The position numbers and the translations under genes were made by a program. The notes below the pieces were generated by a model. The model had not been told where the DNA came from. It saw only the letters and a list, made by a program, of their open reading frames with translations, and did no database searches. A stretch of DNA of 64,000 bases from Streptomyces sp. NBC_01142 (GTDB lineage: Bacteria > Actinomycetota > Actinomycetes > Streptomycetales > Streptomycetaceae), in NCBI RefSeq assembly GCF_026341125.1, contig NZ_JAPEOR010000002.1:62001-126000 (forward strand). The letters are read 5' to 3'. Below are positions 21,945 through 31,023 of the stretch, in pieces. Numbering within the stretch: position 1 is the first letter of the stretch; every line of letters starts with the position of its first letter.

Positions 21945-22712
21945 TCAGCCGGACTTGCGGCCGAGGAGACGATTCGCCCGGCCGCCGACTCCCCAGGCGG
22001 TGACCCGCCACAGCGCCTCCACGACGATGTCCCGGCTCATCTTGGAGTCGCCCAGTTCGCGCTCGACGAAGGTGATGGGGACTTCGACGACGTGGTAACC
22101 GGCAGCGACCGCCCGGCGGGCGAGGTCGACCTGGAAGCAGTACCCCTGGGAGGCAACCTCGGACAGGCCCAGACCCTCGAGGGTCTCCTTGCGGAAGGCG
22201 CGGAAGCCGCCCGTGATGTCACGGAGCGGCAGACCGAGGAGCAGCCGGGAGTAGGTGCTGCCGCCGCGCGAGATGAACTGACGGTGCTTCGGCCAGTTGA
22301 CGACACGGCCGCCGGGGACCCAGCGGGAGCCGAGCACCAGGTCGGCGCCCTTGAGCGCGGTCAGCAGCCGGGGCAGCTCCTCGGGCTGGTGTGAGCCGTC
22401 GGCGTCCATTTCGACCAGTACGCCGTAGCCGTGTTCGATTCCCCAGCGGAAGCCCGCAAGGTAGGCCGCACCGAGGCCTTCCTTGCCCTTGCGGTGCAGG
22501 ACGTGCACCTGGTCGTCCTCGGCCGCGAGTTCATCGGCGAATTTACCGGTGCCGTCGGGGCTGTTGTCGTCGGCGACGAGGATGTCCGCCTCGGGCACGG
22601 CAGTGCGCACCCGGGAGACGATCGGCTTGATGTTCTCGGCCTCGTTGTAGGTCGGGATGATCACCAAGGCTCTGCCGAGCGGGCCGTACCGCCGCTGACC
22701 GCCGTCGTTCAC
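21945..22712 (-). CDS. ppm1: Polyprenol monophosphomannose synthase
   Basis: A 255-residue GT2 protein that transfers mannose from GDP-mannose to polyprenyl phosphate on the inner membrane face, making the donor for protein O-mannosylation. The N-terminus VIIPTYNEAENI, the DXD-type EMDADGSHQPEELPRLL and GSRWVPGGRVVNWP motifs, and GGFRAFRKETLEGL are characteristic. It has no membrane segments, as in the DPM1-type stand-alone enzyme. In S. coelicolor loss of Ppm1 gives phage phiC31 resistance. The start is GTG after AAGGGGC. Confidence 0.93.
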   Translation of the reverse strand: MNDGGQRRYGPLGRALVIIPTYNEAENIKPIVSRVRTAVPEADILVADDNSPDGTGKFADELAAEDDQVHVLHRKGKEGLGAAYLAGFRWGIEHGYGVLVEMDADGSHQPEELPRLLTALKGADLVLGSRWVPGGRVVNWPKHRQFISRGGSTYSRLLLGLPLRDITGGFRAFRKETLEGLGLSEVASQGYCFQVDLARRAVAAGYHVVEVPITFVERELGDSKMSRDIVVEALWRVTAWGVGGRANRLLGRKSG

Positions 22713-23208
22713 TGCTGCCCCTTAATGTCCGTACACAGAGCCCCACCATAGCGAGCGCCGGCGGCAGGTCTCGCGCGGCACGGACCTGGGCCCGGGTGAA
22801 GAGCAACGGATCGGGGCCCGGCGTCCTTCGGGCCGACCTGGGACCCGCTGGCTGCGGATCGACCGAGAGCCGTTGTCTACTGAACGCCGGGCCCCACCCG
22901 GGTCGCACCTGCCGGCCGGCTGAAACCTTCCCTCGCCCCCGAGGCGCGGGCGCTGAACCTGGCTCCCAGTGGAGGTGCGCCGGTGCGGCACACCGCCCCA
23001 TGACCCAGCGGCGTTCGACGACTGCGTGGAGGTCCAACCGGTCGGACATCCTGTGGTGGACTCGGCCGAACCTACCGGCCGGTGGGCGCTCGCTGTCAAC
23101 AGTCGGTCGATCTGCGCGCTTTGCCCGAATCAGCAGGTCAGGGCAGAAGATCCGCAGGTCGCGGACGAGCGCGGAGAACATCGATCGGCGGTACGAAATG
23201 TCCGCACG
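22713..23208. other. Intergenic stretch with no gene I can support
   Basis: 496 bases between ppm1 and the amidohydrolase. Frames are open on both strands only because of the base composition; none shows the codon bias of a gene, a good ribosome site or a recognisable domain. It should contain the ppm1 promoter. No repeat or RNA gene is evident. Confidence 0.5.
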
Positions 23209-24849
23209 TCACTCGTTCGGCCTCGCAAAGACGGTTTGTCCGAAGACCACCGTCCGCAGGCAGCGCGGGAGTTCCCCGCCGGGGGTGAGATCGGGCAGGC
23301 CGGGCGTGCCGGAGCGGGGGTCGGTGGACCACCGGGCGACCCGGTCGTCGGGGGCCTGGACCACGAGTTCCTCGGTGCGCCAGACCGCGTAGTCGGCGGG
23401 GGCGCCGGGGACCAGCACACCGGCGTCGTCGCGGCCGATGGCACGCCAGCCGCCGCGGGTATGGGCGGTGAAGGCGGCCCGTGCGGAGATGCGGTGCTCG
23501 GGGGTGCGGTGGAAGGCGGCAGCGCGCACGGTGCCCCAGGGGTCGAGCGGGGTGACGGGGCTGTCCGAGCCGAAGGCGAGGGGGACCCCGGCGCGCAGGA
23601 GTGCGGCGTACGGGTTGAGGGTGCGGGCCCGCTCCGCGCCCAGGCGCTGGGCGTACATGCCGTCCTCGCCGCCCCAGGCCGCGTCGAAGGCGGGCTGGAC
23701 GGAGGCGGTGAGACCGTACTCGGCGAAGGCGGCGATGGTCTCGGGGGTGAGCATCTCGGCGTGTTCGACGCGGTGCCTGGCGGCGCGGACGCGCGCGAGG
23801 CCGAGGGATTCGACGGCCGCCCCGATGCCGCCGACGACAGCGGTGAGGGCGGCGTCGCCGATGGCGTGGAAGCCGGCCTGGAGTCCGGCCTCGGTGCAGG
23901 CGGTCACATGGGCGGCGACGGCCGCGGCGTCCAGGTGGGCGGCGCCGGTGTGGGGGGCGTCGGCGTACGGGGTGTGCAGGCAGGCGGTGTGGGAGCCGAG
24001 GGAGCCGTCGACGAAGAGGTCACCGGCCGCGCCGATGGCGCCGAGCTCGCGGATGCGCCGCGCGTCCTTGGCGCCCTCGACGTGTTCGGCCCAGTAGCCG
24101 ACGACCCGCGGGCCGGGCTCCGCCGCGGCGAGCCTGAGCAGTGCGGTGAAGTCGCCCTCGTCGGAGATGTCGGGCCCCGCGCACTCGTGGACGGTGCCGA
24201 TGCCGAGCGAGGCGGCGTGGGCGAGCGCGGCACGCTGGGCGGCGGCACGCTGGGCGGGTGTGACGGCGCCGTGGGCGGCGCTGCGTACGGCGTGGTGGGC
24301 GGCGGCGGTGAGTGGCGCGTCCGGGTGGTAGCCGGTCAGGCCGGTGATGCCGGGGACGAGGTCCAGCAGCGCGGTGGTGACCACGGCGGAGTGGACGTCG
24401 ATCCGGGGCAGGTAGAGAGGGCGGCCGCCGCTCGCCTCGTCGAGTTCGGCACGGGACGGGGGGCGCTGCTCGGGCCAGCGCGTGGCGTCCCAGCCGTGGC
24501 CGAGGAGAACCGTGTCGCCGGGGTGTGCGGCACTGTGCTCCCGTACGAGACCGAGGGCATCGGTCAGAGTGCGGGCCCGTGACAGGTCGAGGCCGGTGAG
24601 GGCCAGGCCGGTCGCTGTGGTGTGGACGTGTGCGTCGGTGAACGCCGGGGTGACCAGGGCGCCGTCGAGATCGATCACCTCGTCGACACCGCTCGCGAAG
24701 GCGTCGGCGGCGCCTTCCGAGCCGACCCACGCGACGTGTCCTCGTTCGACGACCATCGCGGTGGCGAAGGGGTCGGCGGGGCTGTGGACTTCTCCACCGC
24801 GCAGCAGCACGGTGCGGTGGTCGCTCTGGGGGGCGGCGCTCTCGGTCAT
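23209..24849 (-). CDS. Amidohydrolase, YtcJ type
   Basis: A 546-residue metal-dependent amidohydrolase (amidohydro_3). The metal-binding TDAHVHTTATG is near residue 70, the HAIGDAAL motif near 325, HRVEHAEML near 355 and the FGSDSPVTPLDPW Asp near 425. YtcJ-like proteins cleave N-acyl or cyclic amides; the substrate is unknown. It lies 9 bases after an AsnC-type regulator on the same strand, so they form an operon and the regulator may sense its substrate or product. Confidence 0.9.
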   Translation of the reverse strand: MTESAAPQSDHRTVLLRGGEVHSPADPFATAMVVERGHVAWVGSEGAADAFASGVDEVIDLDGALVTPAFTDAHVHTTATGLALTGLDLSRARTLTDALGLVREHSAAHPGDTVLLGHGWDATRWPEQRPPSRAELDEASGGRPLYLPRIDVHSAVVTTALLDLVPGITGLTGYHPDAPLTAAAHHAVRSAAHGAVTPAQRAAAQRAALAHAASLGIGTVHECAGPDISDEGDFTALLRLAAAEPGPRVVGYWAEHVEGAKDARRIRELGAIGAAGDLFVDGSLGSHTACLHTPYADAPHTGAAHLDAAAVAAHVTACTEAGLQAGFHAIGDAALTAVVGGIGAAVESLGLARVRAARHRVEHAEMLTPETIAAFAEYGLTASVQPAFDAAWGGEDGMYAQRLGAERARTLNPYAALLRAGVPLAFGSDSPVTPLDPWGTVRAAAFHRTPEHRISARAAFTAHTRGGWRAIGRDDAGVLVPGAPADYAVWRTEELVVQAPDDRVARWSTDPRSGTPGLPDLTPGGELPRCLRTVVFGQTVFARPNE

Positions 24850-24858
24850 GGGACCAGC

Positions 24859-25299
24859 CTAGATACGCGGCGGGCGTGCCTCGTACGGGGTGGAGAGCAC
24901 GACGGTGGTGCGGGTGGAGACGCCGGACAGGGAGCGGATGTGGGTGAGCAGATGCTCCAGCTCCAAAGGCGTCGCGACGCGCACCTTGAGGATGTAGTTC
25001 TCATCGCCCGCGACGCTGTGGCAGGCCTCGATCTCGGGGACGTCGGCGAGGCGTTCCGCGATGTCGTCGGGGGCGCTGGGATCGAAGGGCTTGACCGAGA
25101 TGAACGCGGTGAGCGGCAGCCCGACCGCTTCGGGGTCGACGACGGCGGCATAGCCGCGGATGACACCGCGCTGCTCGAGGCGGCGGACACGCTGATGCAC
25201 CGCCGAGGTGGACAGGCCAGTGGCCTTGCCCAGGTCGGTGTAGCTCATCCGCCCGTCCTTGACGAGCAAATCCACGATCTGACGATCCAGCTCCTCCAT
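24859..25299 (-). CDS. Lrp/AsnC-family transcriptional regulator
   Basis: A 146-residue protein with an N-terminal helix-turn-helix (LVKDGRMSYTDLGKATGLSTSAVHQRVRRLEQRG) and a C-terminal RAM ligand domain (CHSVAGDENYILKVRV). Such regulators respond to amino acids and form octamers. It is the first gene of a two-gene operon with the YtcJ amidohydrolase. The ATG at 25299 is preceded by AGGTTG; the frame extends further up but the upstream part lacks the family match. Confidence 0.92.
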   Translation of the reverse strand: MEELDRQIVDLLVKDGRMSYTDLGKATGLSTSAVHQRVRRLEQRGVIRGYAAVVDPEAVGLPLTAFISVKPFDPSAPDDIAERLADVPEIEACHSVAGDENYILKVRVATPLELEHLLTHIRSLSGVSTRTTVVLSTPYEARPPRI

Positions 25300-25504
25300 G
25301 CGGATCAACCTATTGCCCCGGATGGCTTCCGGCACAGTCGGCGGCAGCGTGAAGGGGGCACCTGCGGCAGGCATGTGACGAATGCCACAGGCGCCGCGCC
25401 CGGTCCGCCGTGACCGCACGGTTACCTGGCTCGCGCGAGGGGAATTGCTTGCTGTGGTCGAGGCCGCACGTGCCTGGTCGGCCCACCAGAGGGGGAGATT
25501 CTCC

Positions 25505-25909
25505 ATGCAGAGCCTTGAGAACACCGAACGCACCGAACCGGAGCCTGTCGATTCGGCCGATCCGGCGGATACCGACGAACTGGACGCCTACGACACCTTT
25601 GAGATGTACCGGGTGATCTGCCCGGACTGCGAGCAGCCGATCGCGCTGCTGGCGGACGAGGACGTCCTGCCGGAGCATGCGCTGTGCCCCACCCCATGGA
25701 ATCCGTTCGGCCTCACCGTGTGCGCCGGTACCGGCCGGGCGGCCGGCGACGCGTCTCCCGCGGACGAGACGCTGGAGGTCCAGGAGCAGGACACCGCACT
25801 GCTGTTGACGCTCCCTCAGGGGCTCGACTGGCGGACGCAGCCCTTCTCGCACGTCGGCGGTCCGGGCTCGCGTCCCTTCAAGGTGACGCGCATGCGCGGC
25901 GCGGCCTGA
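25505..25909 (+). CDS. Conserved hypothetical protein with Cys pairs
   Basis: A 134-residue acidic protein of unknown function. It has an acidic N-terminus (EPVDSADPADTDELDAYD), then ICPDCEQPIALL and a second Cys-Pro in HALCPTP and TVCAGTG, which could form a zinc ribbon. No signal peptide or membrane segment. A GGGGGAG site 8 bases before the ATG supports the start. It is divergent from the AsnC operon and convergent with the kinase-like gene 12 bases downstream. Confidence 0.8.
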   Translation: MQSLENTERTEPEPVDSADPADTDELDAYDTFEMYRVICPDCEQPIALLADEDVLPEHALCPTPWNPFGLTVCAGTGRAAGDASPADETLEVQEQDTALLLTLPQGLDWRTQPFSHVGGPGSRPFKVTRMRGAA

Positions 25910-25921
25910 GCCGCGGGTCGG

Positions 25922-26992
25922 TCACCAGTAGCTTCCCTGCACCATCGCCGCGAGAGTGGCGTGGTGCAGGATGAGGCTGTCCGGGTCGTCCGGCACCTGT
26001 GTTTCACCGAAGTGGACCTGCCGGTAGGCCACTCGGAGCATCACGATCGCGTGCCGCAGCGCGGCATAGAGGGTGTAGAACTCCATGTCGCGCGGGCGGT
26101 GTCCGGTGAGCTGTTCATAGCGCTGTTCCACGGCGTCCCGCCGCAGGAAGTCGGGCAGTCCGCGCTGACCGAAGCCGACCGTCAGATCCTGGAAGAACCG
26201 GTGCAGATAGATCGTCCAGCCGAGGTCCGTCTCGCGCGGGGCGTAGGCGGCCATCTCCCAGTCGAGTACGGCCGCGGGCTCGAAGCCGGCGTAGATGATG
26301 TTGCCGATACGTGCGTCGCCCCAGTTCAGGACGGTCTCACCGGTGTTCTCGGGCCAGTGGGTCTCGAGCCGGTCGAAGGCGCTCTCGATGAGCGGTGATC
26401 GCGGCAGCCCCTCCACCACCCAGGCGTAGTAGGCCCGTTGGGCATCGACATGGCGGCGCAGCGCACTGCCCTGCCGGGGCGGGACCGGGTGCTGGTCGTG
26501 CAGCCGGGCGATCAGCGAGATCGTGGCCTCTTCGAGGCGGGCGCGTTCGGCGTCGCTCGCGGCGTGCAGCCAATTGCCTTCGTACGTATAGGGCATGACA
26601 TCGGGCGGCACCCGGCCCTCGACGCGCTCCATCACGAAGAAGGGCGCCCCCAGGGGCCCCGGGTCCTCCTCCAGCCACAGCACGCGCGGTACGGGGACGT
26701 CGGTGTGCTCGGCGACGTCACGCATGGTGCGGTACTGCAGGGCCATGTCGTACACCGGGAAGATCGTGTACGCGGCGGGGTCGGCGGCCAGCCGCAACGC
26801 GCAGGCCCGGACGGGCGGTTCCGGATGCTCGATGTCGAAGAGCAGCGTCTCGCTCGACATTCCGTTGGATTCGGGGACCCGCACGCCACAGACCTTGGCG
26901 CCGGGCAGCCGCGCGTGCAGCCAGTCGGTGAGCCGGCGGGCGAGTTCCTCGGGATCGCGGGTGGTGGTGCGGGGGCGTGGTGCGGTGGCCAT
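25922..26992 (-). CDS. Phosphotransferase family protein (APH/ACAD10-like kinase)
   Basis: A 356-residue protein of the aminoglycoside-phosphotransferase fold. The Brenner-type motif is NWGDARIGNIIYAGFEPAAVLDWEMA (about 240-265): the catalytic Asp and Asn, then the metal-binding Asp in LDWE. The N-lobe has FVMERVEGRVPPDV. This subgroup resembles the kinase part of ACAD10/11, which phosphorylates 4-hydroxyacyl-CoAs, and an acyl-CoA dehydrogenase lies 2 kb away. That link is an inference. GAGGAG precedes the ATG at 26992. It is not a convincing resistance gene. Confidence 0.85.
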   Translation of the reverse strand: MATAPRPRTTTRDPEELARRLTDWLHARLPGAKVCGVRVPESNGMSSETLLFDIEHPEPPVRACALRLAADPAAYTIFPVYDMALQYRTMRDVAEHTDVPVPRVLWLEEDPGPLGAPFFVMERVEGRVPPDVMPYTYEGNWLHAASDAERARLEEATISLIARLHDQHPVPPRQGSALRRHVDAQRAYYAWVVEGLPRSPLIESAFDRLETHWPENTGETVLNWGDARIGNIIYAGFEPAAVLDWEMAAYAPRETDLGWTIYLHRFFQDLTVGFGQRGLPDFLRRDAVEQRYEQLTGHRPRDMEFYTLYAALRHAIVMLRVAYRQVHFGETQVPDDPDSLILHHATLAAMVQGSYW

Positions 26993-27184
26993 GGCGGTGC
27001 TCCTCGCTGTCGGATCTGCCGGAACTGCCGGTCGGTCGTTGCCGGTGAACGGGCGTGGTGAACAGCGCATTCGGCGGTGGCGGCTGCTTCCGCACGCCGG
27101 TGACCTGTCGTGACCGTTCGCGTACTTTCAGTGACATCAGCGGGTCGCATCGAGGCGGCTCGCGATACCGGAAGGAGCACGCGC

Positions 27185-27478
27185 ATGATGCGACGTTTGG
27201 CGACGACCCTTGGGGCGCTCGCGGCCGCCGCGACGCTTGCACTCGCCGTCCCGAACTCCGCGTATGCGGCCGAGGGGGTGCTGTTCATCAACGGCGTCGG
27301 GCACATCGACCCGCGCGGGTGCTATCCCGTCAACTGGTTCCCGTCGTCCGTCACCAACCACACGAACGCCATCGCCGAGGTCCATAACGGGCCCTACTGC
27401 ACGGGCCGGGTGGAGCGGCTCATCTACCCGGGTGAGACGTACTACACGGAGACCGCGCAGAGCGTCTTCATCCTCTGA
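27185..27478 (+). CDS. Small secreted protein of unknown function
   Basis: A 97-residue precursor. The N-terminus MMRRLATTLGALAAAATLALAVPNSAYA is a Sec signal peptide with an AYA-AEG cleavage site, leaving about 69 residues with two Cys (RGCYPVN and PYCTGRV) that can form a disulfide. GGAAGGAG lies before the first of two ATGs. It has no domain I recognise. A hairpin terminator follows. Divergent from the kinase-like gene. Confidence 0.82.
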   Translation: MMRRLATTLGALAAAATLALAVPNSAYAAEGVLFINGVGHIDPRGCYPVNWFPSSVTNHTNAIAEVHNGPYCTGRVERLIYPGETYYTETAQSVFIL

Positions 27479-27515
27479 CCGGTGTCCCGCCGCGGCCGGC
27501 CGGCCGGGGCCTGCG

Positions 27516-27543
27516 GGGCGTGCGGGACTTCTCCCGCACGCCC
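27516..27543. terminator. Hairpin terminator after the secreted protein gene
   Basis: Perfect 12-bp stem (27516-27527 with 27532-27543) and a CTTC loop. It lies between two convergent genes and can serve both. Confidence 0.85.
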
Positions 27544-27576
27544 TGCGGGCGGACGGCGCTGCTTCCACCACACGCC

Positions 27577-28701
27577 TCAGCCGGCGACCGAGTCGTAGCC
27601 GGTGAAGCCGCTCGGGTCGTGGCGGCCGAAGGTGCCGTGCTCGAAGATTCCGTAGCCCGTCTGCCCATCCAGAGAGAAGCGGGCGACGTGGTCGGTGACG
27701 CCGTACGCGGCCATGGGGTGCGCGGCAGCGTCGGAGAGGTCGTAGGTACGCCGGTCCCGCCAGCCGCGGCCCTGCCAGGTGCCGTGCTGCCAGTCGGTGG
27801 CGGGCGGATACCCCGCACCTACGGCGAGCGGCGACGAGGCGAGGATCTCCACACCGAGTTCGAGGGGTTTGCGGGCCGGGTCGGTGAGGTGGACGACGGC
27901 GCTCCGGGGGTCGCGGATGCCGGGGCGGTAGGTGATATCAGCCTGCGGCCAGCCGAGTTGGGTGTCGGGCCGGCCCTCGCGGACGAGAACGGCCTCATTG
28001 AGCGTGCGGTAGCCGTCGGCGTCCTCCTGGGCGATGACCATCAGGAAGCGGTCCTCGAAGCGGACGGGGATCCAGAGCCAGTGGAAGCCTGCGGGCCGCA
28101 GTTCGTCGGCGGCGCGGCCGCCCTCCTCGCCGGGGATGGGCCGCACGCCCCAGCTGCGGTCTCGGGTTCCGGTCCACTCCCCCGCCGTCACGGGTATCTC
28201 TTCTCCGTCGGCGCGGATGACGCCGCTGCAGCTGCCCGCCTGGACGAAGCGGCGGCCTTCGAGCATGAGGCGGTCGCCACGGCGCTGGATGTGGTGCGGT
28301 TCCCATACGGCGGGGAATTCGGCGTTCCAGGTGATGTCGTACGAGAGCGAGCCCGGGTCTTCCGGGTCCGCGTCGCAGTGCAGGGTGAGGCGGCGCAATG
28401 GTTCGTCGACGGTGATGCGCAGCGGGCCGACGGAGAGGTTCATCCGGTCGTCGGCGAGGGCGTCGGAGGCGCGTACGGCATGCAGCCGGTCACCGAGTCT
28501 GAGGGTGGCGTAGGCGTCGATCACACCGGTGTTGGGGTAGACGCCGAGGCCGGCGATGAGCAGGGCGCGGCCTTCGTGATCGAAGACCTGGAAGATGCAC
28601 CGGTCGTAGGCGTTGCGGTCGCCGGTGACGAGATGCTTCATCGACAGCGGCGCCTGGTGGACGGGGTACTCGTCGAGAGGGACCGGGCGGTCGTCGGACA
28701 C
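27577..28701 (-). CDS. Conserved protein of unknown function, possible lipocalin-like fold
   Basis: A 374-residue soluble protein with no signal peptide. It is rich in beta-strand and aromatic residues; GTRDRSWGVRPI near residue 185 and WLWIPVRFEDRFLMV near 215 recall the CrtC/AttH-type lipocalin-like proteins, but I cannot confirm membership. GTG at 28701 has an AGGAGG site 6 bases upstream. It sits between an APH/ACAD10-like kinase and an acyl-CoA dehydrogenase, both also on the minus strand, which hints at a lipid or acyl substrate. Confidence 0.8.
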   Translation of the reverse strand: MSDDRPVPLDEYPVHQAPLSMKHLVTGDRNAYDRCIFQVFDHEGRALLIAGLGVYPNTGVIDAYATLRLGDRLHAVRASDALADDRMNLSVGPLRITVDEPLRRLTLHCDADPEDPGSLSYDITWNAEFPAVWEPHHIQRRGDRLMLEGRRFVQAGSCSGVIRADGEEIPVTAGEWTGTRDRSWGVRPIPGEEGGRAADELRPAGFHWLWIPVRFEDRFLMVIAQEDADGYRTLNEAVLVREGRPDTQLGWPQADITYRPGIRDPRSAVVHLTDPARKPLELGVEILASSPLAVGAGYPPATDWQHGTWQGRGWRDRRTYDLSDAAAHPMAAYGVTDHVARFSLDGQTGYGIFEHGTFGRHDPSGFTGYDSVAG

Positions 28702-28880
28702 GGCTGACCTCCTGGGCGGCAAGGGAATTGACGGTACGTCAGAAACCCTGCCGGAGACCAGAGCCGGGAGCCGTTCTCGTGTCACCCCGAGTCGCGGATG
28801 AGTACGGATGAGTAAGGAGTGAACTGGCGCCCGATTCGCCCCGGCGGTAACCCCGCCGGGGCGCAGGACGTTGGCCAGAC

Positions 28881-29120
28881 ATGACCCTGCTGTACTCCGC
28901 GACCGCTCACGGTCGGCGTCGGCTGGCGGCGCCGGCACCTGAAGAATCGGTTCCGCATCCGGCCGATCCGCCCATCTACGGGGAGCTGCTGCGCCAGTGG
29001 GCGAGCAGCGGCAAGACGCTGCCGGGGCGCCGCGACCCCGAGTGGAGCAGGCTCACGGCGCCGCCGTCACCGAGCGGGCGGGTCAGCGCGTCTCAGGCCC
29101 GGCCAGGTGACGGGCGATGA
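28881..29120 (+). CDS. Small hypothetical protein
   Basis: A 79-residue Arg/Pro-rich frame. The middle part PIYGELLRQWASSGKTLPGRRDPEWSRL looks like a small conserved Streptomyces protein I have seen before, but the ribosome site is weak. The 3' end overlaps the convergent acyl-CoA dehydrogenase gene by 38 bases. Function unknown. It could be a chance frame. Confidence 0.4.
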   Translation: MTLLYSATAHGRRRLAAPAPEESVPHPADPPIYGELLRQWASSGKTLPGRRDPEWSRLTAPPSPSGRVSASQARPGDGR

Positions 29121-30255
29121 CCATGCGCTGGATCTGATTGGTGCCCTCGACGATCTGGAGCACCTTGGCCTCGCGCATATAGCGCTCGACGGGGAAGTCC
29201 AGGGTGTAGCCGTAGCCGCCGAGCACCTGGACCGCGTCGGTCGTGACGCTCATGGCCGCGTCCGTGCAGAAGAGCTTGGCCATGGCGGCATGCCGGGAGA
29301 AGGGCTGTCCGGCGTCCCGCAGCCGGGCGGCGGCGAGATAGAGCGCACGGCCCGCCTCGATCCGGGTGGCCATGTCGGCGAGCATGAAGCGCAGCCCCTG
29401 GAAGTCGGCGATGGGCCGGCCGAACTGCTGACGTCCTGTCGCGTACGCGACGGCCTCGTCCAGTGCGGCCTGGGCGACGCCGATGGCGCAGGCGGCGATG
29501 CCGAGCCGCCCCGAGTCGAGCGCGGAGAGCGCGATCGCGAATCCCTGGCCCTCCTCACCGATGCGGCGGGCATCGGACACTCGCACCCCGCCGAAGTGGA
29601 GCTGGGCGGTGGGCGAGCCCTTCATCCCCATCTTCTTCTCGGGGGCGGCGGCGTTCAGGCCCGGTACGTCACCCGGAACCAGGAAGGCCGTGATGCCGCG
29701 GGCGCCCTCCCCGCCGGTGCGGGCCAGGACGGTGTAGAAGTCGGCGACCCCGCCGTGGGTGATCCACGCCTTCGTCCCGGTGATGACCCAGGCATCCCCG
29801 TCCCGTACCGCCTTGGTGCGCAGGGATGCGGCATCGGAGCCGGAGGAGGGCTCGGAGAGGCAGTACGCGCCGAGGAGCCCGCCGCCGAGCATGGCGGGCA
29901 GATGCTCGGCCTGCTGCTCCTTGGTGCCGTAGCCGGCGAGCGCATGGCAGGCGAGCGAGTGGACGCTGACGCCGAGGCCGACGGTGAGCCGGGCGGCGGC
30001 GAGCTCTTCGAGGACCTGGAGGTAGACCTCGTACGGCTGGTCACCGCCGCCGTACTCGCAGTCGTACGGAAGCCCGAGCAGTCCGGACTCGGACAGAAGC
30101 GAGAAGATCTCGCGCGGGAAGTGCCCGGAGTCCTCCTCCTCGGCCGCCCGGGGGGCGATCTCCCGCTGGACGATGTCGCGTACCAGGGTGATCAGATCCC
30201 TGGACTCCTCGGTGGGCAGTTGACGTTCCACCGGCTGCGGGGCGCGGTCGGGCAT
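29083..30255 (-). CDS. Acyl-CoA dehydrogenase
   Basis: A 390-residue FAD flavoprotein with all ACAD parts: the N-terminal helical domain, the FAD/substrate signature CLSEPSSGSDAASLRT and WITHGGVADFYTVLA, and the C-terminal QVLGGYGYTLDFPVERYMREAKVLQIVEGTNQIQ, whose VEGTNQIQ motif includes the usual catalytic Glu position. It makes 2-enoyl-CoA in fatty-acid or branched-chain breakdown. The chain-length preference is not readable. The electron acceptor would be ETF. The ATG follows GGAGGAG at slightly long spacing. Confidence 0.94.
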   Translation of the reverse strand: MPDRAPQPVERQLPTEESRDLITLVRDIVQREIAPRAAEEEDSGHFPREIFSLLSESGLLGLPYDCEYGGGDQPYEVYLQVLEELAAARLTVGLGVSVHSLACHALAGYGTKEQQAEHLPAMLGGGLLGAYCLSEPSSGSDAASLRTKAVRDGDAWVITGTKAWITHGGVADFYTVLARTGGEGARGITAFLVPGDVPGLNAAAPEKKMGMKGSPTAQLHFGGVRVSDARRIGEEGQGFAIALSALDSGRLGIAACAIGVAQAALDEAVAYATGRQQFGRPIADFQGLRFMLADMATRIEAGRALYLAAARLRDAGQPFSRHAAMAKLFCTDAAMSVTTDAVQVLGGYGYTLDFPVERYMREAKVLQIVEGTNQIQRMVIARHLAGPETR

Positions 30256-30723
30256 TACGGCGCTCTCCTCCCTGTCGGGCGCTGCGACGGTCGCGCGCGA
30301 AGGGTGTGGGCGCGCCGCCGGTCTTCCTGCCAGGCCGATGCTGCCCTTTCGGATCACGAAAGAGCTTCGGCGGCGGCTGTGGCGCGTTGAGTATGCCCGA
30401 TCAGCGGGCGCCCGTCACGGGTGGGCAGGAATCGTTCCGGCAACCTCCCGTCGCCCGGCTCACGACCCGGTCACCGAGCGGTCATCGGGTGATCACCGAG
30501 CGGTTCGGTACCCCGTGCACCGCGCGGTCGCCGTTCGTTGAAATTGGTCCGAACCATGAGTTCGACTGGTCCGGTCCTTCTGTCGTTCCCCGGCCGTTCT
30601 GATCGCATTCACGCCAAGCGGGCCGATGGCCGACAGCACCATCCCCCACTCGCCCAGGCGAACGGCACGACTCCGCAGGCGTCCTGATCCGGCCCCGCGG
30701 GCCAGGCGTTCTCGCCGAGGTGT
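30256..30723. other. Intergenic stretch, possible dre-like site
   Basis: 468 bases upstream of the acyl-CoA dehydrogenase with no supported gene. The only structure I see is the TGGTCCGAACCA palindrome-like site listed separately and repeated CACCGAGCGGT words near 30474 and 30497. Confidence 0.5.
30543..30557. promoter_or_regulatory. dre-like site (DasR-type)
   Basis: ATTGGTCCGAACCAT fits the outer half-sites of the DasR operator (TGGTC...ACCA) but not its centre. About 290 bases upstream of the acyl-CoA dehydrogenase start, rather far for direct control. Confidence 0.25.
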
Positions 30724-30903
30724 CTACAGCAGTCCGGCCTGGGTGACGAGCATCGCGAGGACGACCACGAGGGTCCAGCCGAGGACATGCTCGAGGATCT
30801 TGGAGCCGTCCTCGGGGCCGCCGGTGCGGGTGCGGGTTTCGGCACGCTCGGCGGTGGCGGCTGAGGCAGTGGCTATGGCGGTGGCCGTGGCCGTGGCGGT
30901 CAT
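30724..30903 (-). CDS. Small tail-anchored-type membrane protein
   Basis: A 59-residue protein. After a Thr-Ala repeat N-terminus (TATATATAIATASAAT, from a GCCACG-type hexamer repeat) and a charged segment ERAETRTRTGGPEDGSKILEH, one C-terminal hydrophobic helix WTLVVVLAMLVTQAGLL ends the protein. The reading uses strongly biased codons after the repeat. It lies 120 bases after the C39 peptidase gene on the same strand. Function unknown. The true start may be inside the repeat. Confidence 0.6.
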   Translation of the reverse strand: MTATATATAIATASAATAERAETRTRTGGPEDGSKILEHVLGWTLVVVLAMLVTQAGLL

Positions 30904-31023
30904 GGTGCGTCTCGTTCAGTCGTCTGGCAGGTGGACGTCCCCCCGTGACCCGACCACAGTGCCAGCGATACCGGCCCCGGGGTAGAGACGTACGTCACTG
31001 CCCCCAAGGGCCGGCCCGGTGCC

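Noticed and set aside
22713..23208. Possible decayed gene between ppm1 and the amidohydrolase
   Set aside because: Frames on both strands lack motifs and biased codons; no remnant of a family could be named.
25922..26992. Aminoglycoside resistance gene
   Set aside because: The fold is shared but the protein fits the ACAD10-like kinase group, and the context is metabolic.
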